Assembly (NCBI RefSeq): GCF_003473485.1
Contig: NC_053045.1
Span: 8,830,501 to 8,894,500, forward strand
Source of the DNA: Medicago truncatula
Lineage: Eukaryota; Streptophyta; Magnoliopsida; Fabales; Fabaceae
Length of the DNA stretch: 64,000 nucleotides
Reading direction: 5' to 3'
Numbering within the stretch: the first letter of the stretch is position 1; the number at the start of each line of letters is the position of its first letter. This document shows, piece by piece, positions 52,875 to 64,000 of the stretch. The translations under genes and the position numbers were made by a program. The notes under the pieces were generated by a model. That model did not search any database. It had not been told where the DNA came from and saw nothing but the letters and a program-made list of their open reading frames with translations.

Positions 52875-53565
52875 TAAAAAAAATTATATTGATATTGATA
52901 TTTTCAAATCAATCATTACTTTTCAAAATTTTATCATATTGACTTTCTTCTATTGGTTCATAAAAATTTTCTTCCGCATATTTAAGCACATAAAATATGC
53001 AACGAGTGGGGAACAAATATTTACCGGTGTTTCACATAGAAAATAAAATATATATTTTATAGAAGGGAATTGATAAGTTGTATCCAAAAAAAGAAGAAGG
53101 GAATTGATAAGTATCGCAACAGATTATCTCAAAGATGATTTCATGATTTTTTAATATCATTCTTAAATTTCATTCATAGTTTCCCTTGTTTAGCTAAGCT
53201 GCCAAACAACGATTTGAGATATATGTCAACATGACAGTTGTATGCGTGGCTATTAAAAAGAGAATGAGAGACGCGGTTTGGAGAAGGTGACTTAAAAGGG
53301 TCGCTTTGTTTCACAAATATGATACATGATGGCCTGATTGCTGCACGGTGCTATATCGTGACACGTAGAACAATTGGGATGAAACATTCACGTTGATGGG
53401 TTCTTCTTGCCGGCTGCCAAATAATCATCTTCTAAATAGATACCTTCATTAGACAACATTCTCTTATTTTTCTTACATAGTTGAAAACATAGGTGAATGC
53501 GAAACAATTGTGTTAACTTCAGTTTCTTAACCCTTACATTATTTGTGTTGTTTCAGTTTCTTTGA
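52875..53565 (+). repeat. Dispersed duplication, copy A
   Basis: Nearly identical over long stretches to 59194-60440 in the same orientation, from AAAAATTATATTGATATTGA to TTATTTGTGTTGTTT. Copy A lacks a 557-base segment that copy B has between CCCTTGTT and TAGCTAAGC. Confidence 0.9.
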
Positions 53566-55500
53566 CATTTCATTTATTCACCATTGAACATGATTGAATT
53601 CATATTAACATGGCTTTGATTTGCATTCAACATGCTTTGTTGACAGAGGAGAAAGAGTACACAATGAAAAGTAAGTTTATGAGATAGCATTTAATTAGCT
53701 TCCAAAATTCCCCATGTCACCTTGAGTAGTTTTGTTTTTGTGATTTTCACAGTCATTTTTTCTAGAAAATTGAGAATGTAATATACAACTTTCAAATTTA
53801 ATACAAGACATAAATCTGCAAAAAAAAGCTGACATTTTGTTATGTTACATTCAAGTATATATGCGTGGATTCATTCCACACATAAATGTTTTGTATTTTG
53901 TTACCGTTTTGTCAGTTCACAAAAAAAAAGTTACCATTTTGTCATTATTCTTTCGGTGGATCTACGATGGTTTCTTACTCCGTTTCAAATGGTTAACACT
54001 TAACACAATAACATAATGTAAGATGTTTGTATTATTCTTACAAGGATGCTTTCAAAGAAGGTTAACAGTCAATATGCTATCTAGATGATACATTCAAATT
54101 TTGGATTCCTCTTAAGACAAAGTATATATATATATATGCTATGCTTTATAGATCTTGAATATTTTCTATCACCGATACTTCTGAGTTCTGATTGTAAGTG
54201 TGTCTGGTCCAGTGTTCGACACTGACATGGTCACATGTTATTGCATTCAGTTAATTCATTTTTCTAAAAAAAATTCCCGATGTCGACGAGTCAGTGTCGT
54301 GTCTAATGTCAATGCTCAGAGCTTGAATGTACTATTGCTATATCAAACGTGGATGAACAGAAAAACAAAGATTGGGGTATGTGGTAAGTGTGATAGTGCT
54401 GCGAAAGCCTTACACATTTGGCTTTCACCTTTGAGATAGAGAGATGAAAAAAGGGGAAGGGTGGTGGTATCCTTGGCCACCGGCAAAAATTAGCGACGGT
54501 GTGGATTGACCAACCACAATGGCATCGATGTGGGCATAAACGGGTTATCACAGAGGCGACGCAGGGGCGGACACACTATAAGATATTTAGGGTGGGCACT
54601 ACAAACATGTGATTAGAAAGCCATTTTTTAAAGTTAAAAGAGAAGATCAACATTTCAATGGCTTTCCTGTATTCTCCTCACGACACAGAAAAAATTCAAT
54701 CAATAGGAAAAAAAAAATTTCATTTAGCCAACAAGCCATCAAAATATGGAAATACATAGTAGTTGTCAAAAGATTTTTGAACCGAATGAAATGCAGAGTA
54801 CACATTAAAAGTTTTGCTACCATTATCATCTTTTTAAGCCCAAATCATCTGAGCAAACATGGTTCTACCGAGTAATTCAAACAAATGTAAACTACATTAA
54901 TACTTCTCTTTTTGTGCAAAAGAAAGTTTTCTTCCTATGTACTTGCAGTTGCAGTGTGCCTATTGTAAGACATCAACAAATAATTGATCCACGTAATTTA
55001 TTCCAATTTCGCTAATGAAATACATAACAGAAATGTTAAAATTATGATTGAACCCGCTAATTTATTCCGTAATCATTTACAGAGAATGAAAATCGTAATT
55101 GATCCACGAACATAAAAAAAAATCGCTTGAATGCAAATACCACAAGACTATTTTATGCTCACCTTAGATTGTATAGAAGATCAAACTCATGAATACAAGG
55201 TTTGTAATAAGCTAATAATAGAAAAGAAAGTACTTCATCGACAAAGGTGATTATGATCCATCAAAGTGAACACTAATTAATGTCCCTAAAAAACAAAGCT
55301 TTAGTTGGTGTGACAATAATATCAAAAAATAGAAAATTACCAAGTTAATTTGCAACAAGTTGCACCTTTTGCATAACATCTAACGAGTTCAAAGAAAATT
55401 TAGAAACTTTGAGTGTTACCAAGATTTGATTTGGTGTACTATGACAAAGAAAATGCATCAAGATCTAGAGTTCACACCATTTCTTTATTTGGAGATACTA
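53566..55500. other. Intergenic DNA downstream of the FBD gene
   Basis: It contains a GTGTTCGACACTGACATGG / GAGTCAGTGTCGTGTC inverted pair (54211-54303), a piece of the repeat family also in transketolase intron 1, and GGGGCGGACACACTATAAG at 54566. No gene recognised. The part next to 55500 is the FBD gene's 3' UTR. Confidence 0.45.
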
Positions 55501-55501
55501 C

Positions 55502-58500
55502 TCAGTCAAATGTAAGACGACACATTTCTGAGGCTCTTGGCACATTCGATAATCTTTTTAGAATGTCGTACTTCTTACCTTGGTCCAGAGAAATATCAGC
55601 AATAATCACTGTCTTTAAAACAAGTCCTTTTTGCAAAACATGCTCAATAAATGTTATCTCATCTGAAAATCCTTGAAATTTTTTAAATTGAATAAAGGTA
55701 AGGTAGGATACGAGACAATTAGGAGCACTTGGCTGTGGAGCCCATCCTAAAATTGGTGACTGTTCCTGTAGGCAACAAAAGGTCTTGAATAAGATGCAAT
55801 ATTCATAGGAATGAATTAATCATGTTATTTATTCAGTGGTGTACTGTTCAATAAGATGCTACTTCTAATTTATGTAATCTATTTTATAAAATTTGGTTAA
55901 TTTCGCATCAAAGTTGTAGATCAAATTAAGCTTTGATTAAACATACCTTATAATTTTGAATTTTAAGAACCTGAAGAATAGGACATTTGTGAAGCAAGCT
56001 GAGAAGAGAATTGGAGTCAAACCAGGGAAGAATGATATCTAAATGAAGCAGATAGCAAAAATCTTGAAAAAGTAGATCACGGGGTTCACCAAGCAGCCAC
56101 TGTTCGTCCGCATTGTCAAGTATTAATTAGTACAAAACCATATCGAACTATATAGATAGAAATCATGATTACTAACTCACTCTATATATATAAATGATGA
56201 AGTAAACAACAAATAACTGAAATAAAACTAAACCTTGGTTGTTGAAACTCTCAAAACTAGATGTTTTGTCCTGGAGAGATTGTTGAGGAGCTTGAGTAAT
56301 GGGTCGACGAAATCATACGACAAAGGCACGAAATAAAGACTTGCTTCTACAACATTGTGCAAGTTTTTCATGTTTAATACATCGCTGAATCTGTATTGGT
56401 AAATGTTGATGTACTCAAGATCTGGCGCGTTTATTTCAAGCAAAGGACCGACCTCATCACTCTCTATTTCAATTTTCAGCCTTTTCAAGGTAGGTGGAAG
56501 GAAAACATTGTCCAAGCTATTGGTTAGAAATTTAAGATCTAGAGCTTCGATGTTTGGGCAGCCACATAGAAGTGCATTCACCATAGGGATTTGCACATAA
56601 CCGAAGATGTCAATTAGCAGTATCTTCAGTGATGGTAAACTTATTGTCGTAGAGCTTTGAATGTTTAGATGAATTTCACTACGAATACTGTGTAACAAAC
56701 AAATTATATTATATGAAATTTCATAACATATATTTAGCATTATTTTTTGTTTTGGTAGAATCCTCGATTTTAATTGCAATTTTACAATTTATGATTTTGC
56801 TATCCTATATCGATATTACCAAAGTCCTTGAGTAAAATCCTTCGATTTTGATTGCAATTTTACGAGTCCCGATTTTGACAACCTTATGTACATTGTTAAA
56901 GCTAGTAAAATGGAGAAACATGCAGAGTAGTCAATAGCGACGCTATAGCGCGGCCGCGCGTAGCGTAACGTCTGCACACCGCTACGGTAATAGTCGTAGC
57001 AGTGCGGGATGATATAGCGGCCGCTTGAGCTGCTATAGCGGTGGTGTAGCAGAGCGTAGTGGCCACTTCAACCACTGTTTGATTATAGTAGAAATTTTCT
57101 AAATTGACCATATTTTTAAATCCTTTTTCAGGGTATTTTGGGGATTTTGTAAACCCTAACATTTTTCAACCCTTACTCTCTTCTTAGATGTGCCATGAAA
57201 CACACTCTTCTATCTTCCATCTGGAAAACGCAACTTGGAGATCTCTTCTCTCTTTCTCTGTTTTTTTTTTTCCTCTGTTTTCTTTTGTTTTATGGTTTCT
57301 GTTCTTTTATGTTTTTTTTGTTGTTCTTCTGTCTTTTGGTTTTTGGCGTTTTGATTTAAGAATGTTTTATGAGATTTGAGTGTTATATTTAATTTTATAT
57401 TAAATATAAGTTTTTTTTAAACTTTATAGTATTATCCAAATAATTTGTCCAAAAAAATGATCAAATATTGGTGACCGTTATTTGTCATACCGCTATACGA
57501 TATCCCACTATCCCACTTTTAGGGTCGGCCGATACGCACTACTATCCGCAATTAACTACTATGGGAACATGTACCAAATTTATAGATGCAGAGAACTTCC
57601 AAAACACTTTTGATGCCCTCATTTTTCTCCTTCAAGACCCTTAGTGTGTAGAAGTTTACATAAATACTATGGGTTACCCTCATTTCTCTAGCTGTTAATC
57701 AGGGGGTGTTACAATTTTGTGTCTTGTGCATAGCAAAATATTGGGTTTCATTTATCAGTAAACAAACTATGGTTGGAAGAGTAAGTCTAAGCATTGGTTT
57801 GGTGATAGTTGGGTTAAGATTGATGTAGCAAGAATTAATGTGTCTTTTGTCGATCTTGCAACTTTTTGTATAGCCAAGGTTTATACAAGAGACTAAATAA
57901 TTTCAATTTAGTTTTTGTTGCTAGGGACAATGTTTTGAAAATGATTAGTATTTCAATACCTGAAAATATTCTCAAGTTAACCTTTGAATTTTTTTTAGTG
58001 GATTCCCTGCAAGACATCTTTTATGAAGTACTTGTTCTTGAATTTGGTGCACTAACTTTGTTCCTATGGTTTGTCATGACACAGAAGCCTATCATTACCA
58101 ACCTTAGTTTTTATGGAAGATGGATAAGTTAATTCAAACACTGTTATAAGTGTGACGTACAGGTATAAGATTCAATTTTCCCACAATGGCATTTGACATT
58201 TAAAAAAGAAAAACTAGCAATAAAAAATAGAAGCACGTGCCTGAGTGAAACGAGGTTAGGGCAAGTGAAGAGGCTCAGAGGAAGCTTGAAGTCGGTTCCA
58301 TCAAGGGGTTCATCGAAGTCGGGTCCATCAAGGGGTTCATCGAAGTCGTCAGAAAAGAGATCGAGGTCGAGTTCGAGTTCCTCGAGTTGAGGCCCAATGA
58401 CAGAACGAACCCAAGTGTCAACTGTATGGGAACGGAAATTGTCGTCATCGACAAGGGAGTGAGCACAGGTAAGACGCATTTTCCGAATGCCATGGCGATT

Positions 58501-58770
58501 ACGATGGAGCACGTTGTTCACCAACACAACGAACCTTCTGAGTTGTTCTTTACGGTTATCAGAGCGGTGGTAGTCATCATATTCATTGAAATCTAGCACA
58601 TGGAGATGTTTCCAAAGGTGTTGCCACTGGCGAGATAGACGGCCGGTGGCAACAGTAGTTTTGATCGGAAGGTATGACAGGATGTGGTTGAGGACATCGT
58701 CTGGTAAACTACTGATCCTGTCATCATTCTCTTCCGATGCTTTCTGTCGTTTTGAGTTGGACTCTACCAT
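55502..58770 (-). CDS. F-box/LRR/FBD protein
   Basis: A plant-type substrate adaptor of an SCF ubiquitin ligase. Four exons join in phase: 58770-58241, 56687-56234, 56099-55947 and 55765-55502, giving 1401 nt and 466 aa, the normal family size. The F-box is at about 17-57 (RISSLPDDVLNHILSYLPIK). Leucine-rich repeats include LSLFTCPNLVSL at the exon 1 end and LPSLKILLIDIFG in exon 2. Exon 4 is a complete FBD domain (PNCLVSYLTFIQFKKFQGFS, then ITFIEHVLQKGLVLKTVII). An acidic insert with a duplicated FDEPLDG unit sits near residue 145-165. Intron 1 (58240-56688) needs a GC donor (CTCAG/GCACGT); using the nearby GT would bring an immediate stop. Introns 2 and 3 are GT-AG. All parts are intact, so it is probably functional; the target is unknown. 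Confidence 0.88.
56924..57567. mobile_element. Element with CTATAGCG-rich ends in intron 1 of the FBD gene
   Basis: The left end AGAGTAGTCAATAGCGACGC is answered, inverted, by the right end (minus strand CCCATAGTAGTTAATTGCGG). The left 140 bases are strikingly GC-rich with repeated GCTATAGCGG and two GCGGCCGC sites. 57480-57530 has CCGCTATACGATATCCC. Non-coding. A legume-type non-autonomous element of uncertain superfamily. Confidence 0.5.
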
Positions 58771-58884
58771 TCTAGTGATCTATTTGTCTTTGACTTCACA
58801 ATATATTTGGAATGATTGCAGAAAGGTGAAGACGTTTGGATGCGAGCCACAGAATACAAACGAGAGCGAGAGAGAAACCCTTAA

Positions 58885-58980
58885 TTTGTTTTTTTTTTTT
58901 TTCTTTTTTGAGGGAAGAAACCCTTAATTTGTTTTTTTTTTTTTTTCTTTTTTGAGGGAAGAAACCCTTAATTTGTTGTT
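58885..58980 (-). repeat. Tandem duplication in the FBD gene 5' leader
   Basis: A 49-base unit (GAAACCCTTAATTTG, then a T run, CTTTTTTGAGG) is present in two almost identical copies plus the start of a third, between the TATA candidate and the ATG. Confidence 0.85.
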
Positions 58981-58996
58981 AAATCCTCCTCTCTCC

Positions 58997-59007
58997 ATTA
59001 TATATAC
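58997..59007 (-). promoter_or_regulatory. TATA box candidate of the FBD gene
   Basis: On the minus strand GTATATATAAT lies about 230 bases before the ATG and is followed by GGAGAGAGGAGG. A good match to a TATA box at a plausible distance given the duplicated leader. Confidence 0.45.
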
Positions 59008-59193
59008 ACACGTTATAATTATTCTTTCAAATCTTTCTCACAAATTTTTTCAAATCTGCCACCTATGCCATAAATATAGAACAAACAGTTTTTTCTCCTT
59101 TCTTTTGTCATGGATTTAGAATATCAGTTTATTCTTATATTTTTAATCTCTTAATCTAACTAATTTACATATAAAATAATATAAAACTATTTA

Positions 59194-60440
59194 ATAAAAA
59201 AAATTATATTGATATTGATATTTTCAAATCAATCATTACTTTTCAGAATTTTATCATATTGACTTTCTTCTATTGGTTCATAAAAATATTCTTCCGCATA
59301 TTTAAGCACATAAAATCTGCAACGAGTGGGGAACAAATATTTAACGGTGTTTCACATGGAAAATAAAATATATATTTTAAAGAAGGGAATTGATAAGTTG
59401 TAACCAAACAAAAAAGAAGGGAATTGATAAGTATCGCAAGAGATTATCTCAAGATGATTTCACGATGTTTTAATATCATTCTTAAATTTCATTCATAGTT
59501 TCCCTTGTTTTCTGGACTCAATGAAATTTAATTGGATAAAAGGCCTTTCGAGATTGATTCACTAACATAATTCAAATTGTTTTGTTTACAGTGAGTTGTT
59601 TCTATCAAGTTAAGTGATTATTGCTGACTTTAATTTATTCTACTTTCCAATTTTTTGATCATTTTTCGATTAAAGGCCAAGTGATGAAGTTGGTTTAACG
59701 ATACAAGTTGAGAGAAGTGCTTCTTCTGACACTTTGATTCACAAATGATGTATAAAAACATGACTACATGGAAGTAATGAGTTTCATGCAAAGTTTACAC
59801 GGGGAGACATGTTATCATACATATAAGACTATTATTGTTATGCTTGAAGTGATGATCATAAAATCTTATATCCATTTACTTACAAAACCGTATGCTTTTG
59901 ATCGCCTTGAACAATATAATAAAAAAATCTAAACTGAAAAGATGTATTTTTCTTGAACAAACTTAAATTAGAATTAAATGTTTTTATATATTAAAAAATA
60001 TATATATCTGAAAATTTTCACTAAATAATTTTGATGAGTCGAGAAAATACTTGGTTGAATGGCGTGTAGCTAAGCTGCCAAACAACGATTTGAGAAATAG
60101 GTCAACATGACAGTTGTATGCGTGGCTATTAAAAAGAGAATGATAGACACGGTTGAGAGAAGGTGACTTAAAAGGGTCGCTTTGTTTCAAAAATATGATA
60201 CATGATGGCCTGATGGCTGTACGGTGCTATACCGTGACACGTAAAACAATTGGGATGAAACATTCACGTTGATGGGTTCTTCTTGCCGGCTGCCAAATAA
60301 TCATCTTCTAAATAGATATCTTCATTAGACAACATATTCTCTTATTTTTCTTACATAGGTGAAACCATAGGTGAATGCCAAACAATTGTCTTAACTTCAG
60401 TTTCTTAACCCTTACATTATTTGTGTTGTTTTAGTTTCTT
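59194..60440 (+). repeat. Dispersed duplication, copy B
   Basis: Matches copy A (52875-53565) outside an internal 557-base segment (59510-60066). That segment has no inverted ends or target duplication, so a deletion from copy A explains the difference better than an insertion here. Copy B lies directly upstream of the FBD gene promoter. Confidence 0.9.
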
Positions 60441-60445
60441 TTCAA

Positions 60446-60480
60446 CTAGACCTTGCACCCGTGCTGCCGCACGGGTCATA
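60446..60480 (-). mobile_element. Helitron 3' terminus
   Basis: On the minus strand ACCCGTGC, GGCA, GCACGGGT forms a perfect 8-bp stem with a 4-base loop. It is followed by GCAAGGT and CTAG, then T. A short GC-rich hairpin a few bases before CTAG, inserted between A and T, is the Helitron 3' signature. The element extends to higher coordinates; its 5' TC end was not found, so its length is unknown. No RepHel protein is seen in the next kilobase. Confidence 0.7.
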
Positions 60481-61540
60481 TTGACGGCAAATACATCATT
60501 CAAATAAATAAATAAAAAAGGTGCTTTAGTACCAATACAATGTGACTAATAAAATACAATTAAAATTGAGTTCATGTTGGTACATTGCGGAAAATCTTTT
60601 GTAAACAACATTTGAAGTGTACTGCAGCCACAAATAACGCATTTTAGACAAAACAATCAACATACATTTATATAATAATAAATTACCAAGAATCGACAAA
60701 ATGCTTCCAACCATACCCAAAAGTGGTTCATGAACATAAGGTTCCTTCATTTCATCATTGCACATGCGTCTATTCGGATTCTCGTTAGCATATGGGGTTG
60801 CATACTCGTCCAATATAGGATATGGCTTATACGACTTGTTATAACAAATTTTCCAGGAGCAACCGGGGAAATCCTAGTTAGATGAGATTTTGGAGCAACG
60901 TTCTTGCGATGAATTGAGTTATCATCTGCATATTCATGCACATACTTTAAGTTACAAACAGCCTAACATTATGATCGGTTAAAAAATATAAACATATTAG
61001 AATATGCTCACCGTTGCTAATATCAGACAATGGACGACCACCTCCATTAGTCTTACGTTTCTTGTTGGGCAACATCACCTCTCTTGTACTGATAAAACCA
61101 CCTCAAGCCTTGTAACAACTGAAACTCGTGAGTATGTCTTAGCATATCCAAACTATATAGAAAAGTAAGTTGCATGCTATTAGGACAATCATATTTTTCT
61201 CTTAAGTACATCCAACTTCCCAATGATTGTGTCACATTAAATTGCCTTGAGCACCAAGTTGAAGAAAACACCATTGTTCTTTACCTTTATGAAAAGGCAA
61301 ATGTTTTTTGAAAATATTCTGAGCACAACAACTGCAATGGTTTTAGAGTCGCCACTTTTTAAGATAATAGTTGCACTTTACGCATAGCTAACCTGGTTTC
61401 ACAAATGTTTTTTTTATACAATGACATGAATTATAAGGTAGACGAAAATGAAAAATCTAGTGCTTTATGAATTTATCTTGCACAAAAATCTGCATCAGTT
61501 GTTAAGTCGCCGCTATTTAGGTATTAGCTGCACTTTATGT
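60481..61540. other. Presumed Helitron body or adjoining DNA
   Basis: Short minus-strand frames (60526-60813, 61053-61274) have no recognised domain. A 45-base unit with GTCGCC, TAT and TTGCACTTTA-like wording occurs twice (about 61352-61385 and 61505-61540). Confidence 0.3.
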
Positions 61541-64000
61541 AACGCCCTACTTCTATTTAAGCAATTAAACATGCGAATAATACATTTATTCAAGAAATAG
61601 AGGCTACGCCACATTCAAAATTCAAAAACCAATAAACATGTATATAAACCTCAACAGTCGCAGTGGAATATAAACCAGAGTAAATTCAAATATACATGTT
61701 ATGAATAGATAAATTGCATCAACATAGATACATCTCAAAAATCCCAACAAACGGGTAATCTCCAACAAACAGAAACCAAAGTAAAAGATAATCTAGACCG
61801 ACACAACTAAGCCTAGATCAGAGCCGACTAAACATCTAAACACCGATATCGGAGAAAGCTCCGGATATCCACCAAGCGTAAGAACTCACCAAGCAACTAA
61901 ACCTGCACAACGTCTACCCATCCATACAGATAGGCAGGCGGTCCATAACAGATCCACTGGGGGTAAGTATTACATTATCATAATCCAAATAACAGTTAAC
62001 AAGAATATTTCAATATAAACATCATGCATTTGATCAATAATAATATTCCCACATCAATACTTACATCAAACCCCAATATCTCACATCAATAATCACCAAT
62101 CACATGTGTCATGAACAAATATCAATTCACAGTTATTCATACACAATCACCAATCATATACATCATGAACAGTCACCAATCATAAGCCATGAACAATCAT
62201 TAATCATATTTCATGAACAATCACCAATCACATGTATCAGGAACAAATATCAATTCACAAATATTCATTCACAATCATCAATCACAACATCATCAATAAT
62301 CATTCATCTCATTTCATCACCAATCACATATTTCACATAAGACTCATGTTATGATATGCACTTATTGACACATAAATGCATGTGGTACCAAATCTCAACA
62401 TGTATGAGGACTCGATAATGCGACAACAATCACAATTTTCTCCACAATATATAGGACGACACCCAATTATATTGTTCATCTTCACATCATTTGCATTATC
62501 AAGAGAACATGCCCATACACAATTAAATCATAGTATTCACCATCACACCGCAACATGATTATCAATAACCAACAATGTCATTCAACATCAACTATCACAT
62601 ATAGTTTCACCATTTCAAACAATTCTCATATTCCAAGTAAGAGAACATACAACATCTCATGACAAATATCATATCCAACATATAATCATTCAACATCAAC
62701 TATCACATATAGTTTCACCATTCCAGCATTCTCATATTCCAAGTAAGAGAGAAAACAACATCTCATGATAAATATCATATTCAACATCTACGATTCATCA
62801 TACATCAACATGATTATCAATAATCAACAATGTCATTCAACATAATATATATATTCACCCACCATATCATAATAAGGAATGTATATGGATTCACCAAAAT
62901 CATCACCTTAAGATAAACATCACATTCAAACAATCATTCAACTCCGCTTAGTCATATAAGAATAGTCACCATAAATCATAAGACAAATGACTCAAAAACA
63001 TCTTCGACAAAAATCCAAATCATGTGGCAAACGGCCAACATTGATAATTTTCAAAGCTAGGCAACTTATTCAAATTTGAAATCATACAATTCAATCTTAA
63101 TCAATCATGTAGTCAAGGACTTAAGCCACTTGCAAACTATTAGAAATTAGTTCAAAGGATAGCTTAAGTTCGTATGAGAAATTCCAAGACAAAACAACAT
63201 TTAGCTCAAAACCCATTTCACCGATTCAACTCCGCCCAAAATATTTCTTAAACCATCAACACATTCACCTTCCCAATACATAAATGCATACTCAATTATT
63301 CACTCTAAATACTTCATTAAGCTCAATATCAAGTTTGGAAAAGTTCCACGACTCAAAGAAAAAGTTATGATAAGTTTTCACAAAAATCCACATGACCCAT
63401 GTGTAGTAATTTAATCATATCTCAAGTTCTAAAAATCATTTGGACGTAAAATCAAAGCCATTAGAAAGTTAACAAAATTATCTACAACTTTCATGTTTAC
63501 ACCAAAGTCCAATTCAAAACAGAAATAGGTGAAAAAGATGCAAGAACGCGAAACAGGGAAAGCTGTCACTGGGCTGCTCGCCTCGCGAGTAAGGTTACTC
63601 GCCATGGCGAGCAATTCCAGTGGCTACTCGCCACCAACTCGCCTCCAGAGGATGACAGTTTGCAGAAAATTCTGTTTTCGTGAAAAATCCATTTTCACCC
63701 CAAAATCCCAATTTTTGACTTCCCAATGCCCAAATTGATTCCAAAGGTTTACCCAAATGGTTTTAGACATGAAAAGATACTCAAATCCATATACAAACTT
63801 GAATCAAACATCATTTTAAACAAAATCACCATTTGACCCATTTTCTCAAAACAACAACAACATCTCATTTTTCATCATCAATCGATAATTATGTATACCC
63901 AAGCCATAATTCACCCACAACAACATCAGTTAATAGCAACAACATCAATGGAACATGAATCACATCTCATTTCAACAACAACATATTAAAATTCACTAAT
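61540..64000. mobile_element. Probable LTR-retrotransposon sequence running off the window
   Basis: TGTAACGCCCTACTTCTATT (61540) is an LTR-like start of the type common in legume gypsy elements. The sequence then stays non-coding for 2.4 kb: CAATCA/CATGAAC-rich low-complexity DNA (62040-62340), a 108-base tandem repeat (62575-62790), and a GC-rich stretch (63540-63665) with the perfect palindrome CTCGCCATGGCGAG. No pol domains appear, so the identity is tentative. Confidence 0.35.
62575..62790 (+). repeat. 108-base tandem repeat, two copies
   Basis: TTCAACATCAACTATCACAT followed by ATAGTTTCACCATT occurs at 62581 and 62689. Both copies continue with TCTCATATTCCAAGTAAGAG and ACAACATCTCATGA. 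A few substitutions and a short deletion separate the copies. Confidence 0.8.

Noticed and set aside
59510-60066. Transposon insertion in duplication copy B
   Set aside because: The extra segment has no inverted ends, tail or target duplication; deletion from copy A is simpler.
62104-62340. 78-codon His/Ser/Ile-rich frame
   Set aside because: Generated by CAATCA/CATGAAC low-complexity repeats.

Overview
This is a stretch of AT-rich plant nuclear chromosome, most likely from a legume and plausibly Medicago or a close relative. The evidence is intron-bearing genes for plastid enzymes with transit peptides, the plant-specific F-box/LRR/FBD and Agenet families, and a dense population of plant transposon types (Stowaway-like MITEs, tRNA-derived SINEs, a Mutator-like element, a Helitron end, copia, gypsy and LINE remnants). 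The species assignment is inference; I could not search a database.

Layout. 1-4.3 kb: repeat-rich intergenic DNA. 4.7-6.0 kb (minus): an intact single-exon UDP-glucuronate 4-epimerase. 6-14.4 kb: intergenic DNA with a 285-bp MITE, a gypsy reverse-transcriptase fragment and a LINE zinc-knuckle fragment. 14.45-20.13 kb (minus): a complete eight-exon EPSP synthase (522 aa predicted) whose introns hold several transposon insertions. 23.75-28.12 kb (minus): a complete seven-exon plastid transketolase (735 aa predicted). 28-38 kb: gene-free, with LINE and copia remnants, Stowaway MITEs, an AT microsatellite and an 844-bp Mutator-like element with about 110-bp inverted ends and a 9-bp target duplication. 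That element sits just upstream of the next gene. 38.29-42.49 kb (plus): a complete three-exon 2-oxoglutarate/Fe(II) dioxygenase (373 aa). Its large second intron carries a decayed plant-mobile-domain gene and a 28-base poly(G) run. 43.97-49.74 kb (minus): a tandem F-box/LRR cluster with one remnant, one headless pseudogene and one gene that appears to fuse two Agenet domains to an F-box/LRR protein. 50-55 kb: LINE pieces, a near-perfect hairpin and one half of a dispersed duplication. 55.50-58.77 kb (minus): an intact four-exon F-box/LRR/FBD gene (466 aa). 59.2-64 kb: the second half of the duplication, a Helitron 3' end, and LTR-retrotransposon-like sequence running off the window.

Function. 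Transketolase (which forms erythrose 4-phosphate in plastids) and EPSP synthase (sixth shikimate step) lie next to each other on the same strand. They belong to one metabolic route, but nothing here shows that the adjacency is more than chance. The F-box genes would encode substrate adaptors of SCF ubiquitin ligases.

Most notable observation. At 47.4-49.7 kb a chromatin-reader-type Agenet exon is joined in phase to an F-box/LRR exon. The 3' splice site of the F-box exon lies in sequence matching the end of a MITE family also present in an EPSPS intron. The tandem neighbour carries the same MITE-type acceptor but has no start codon or first exon of its own. All exon structures were derived by eye from reading frames and splice consensus, not from transcripts.
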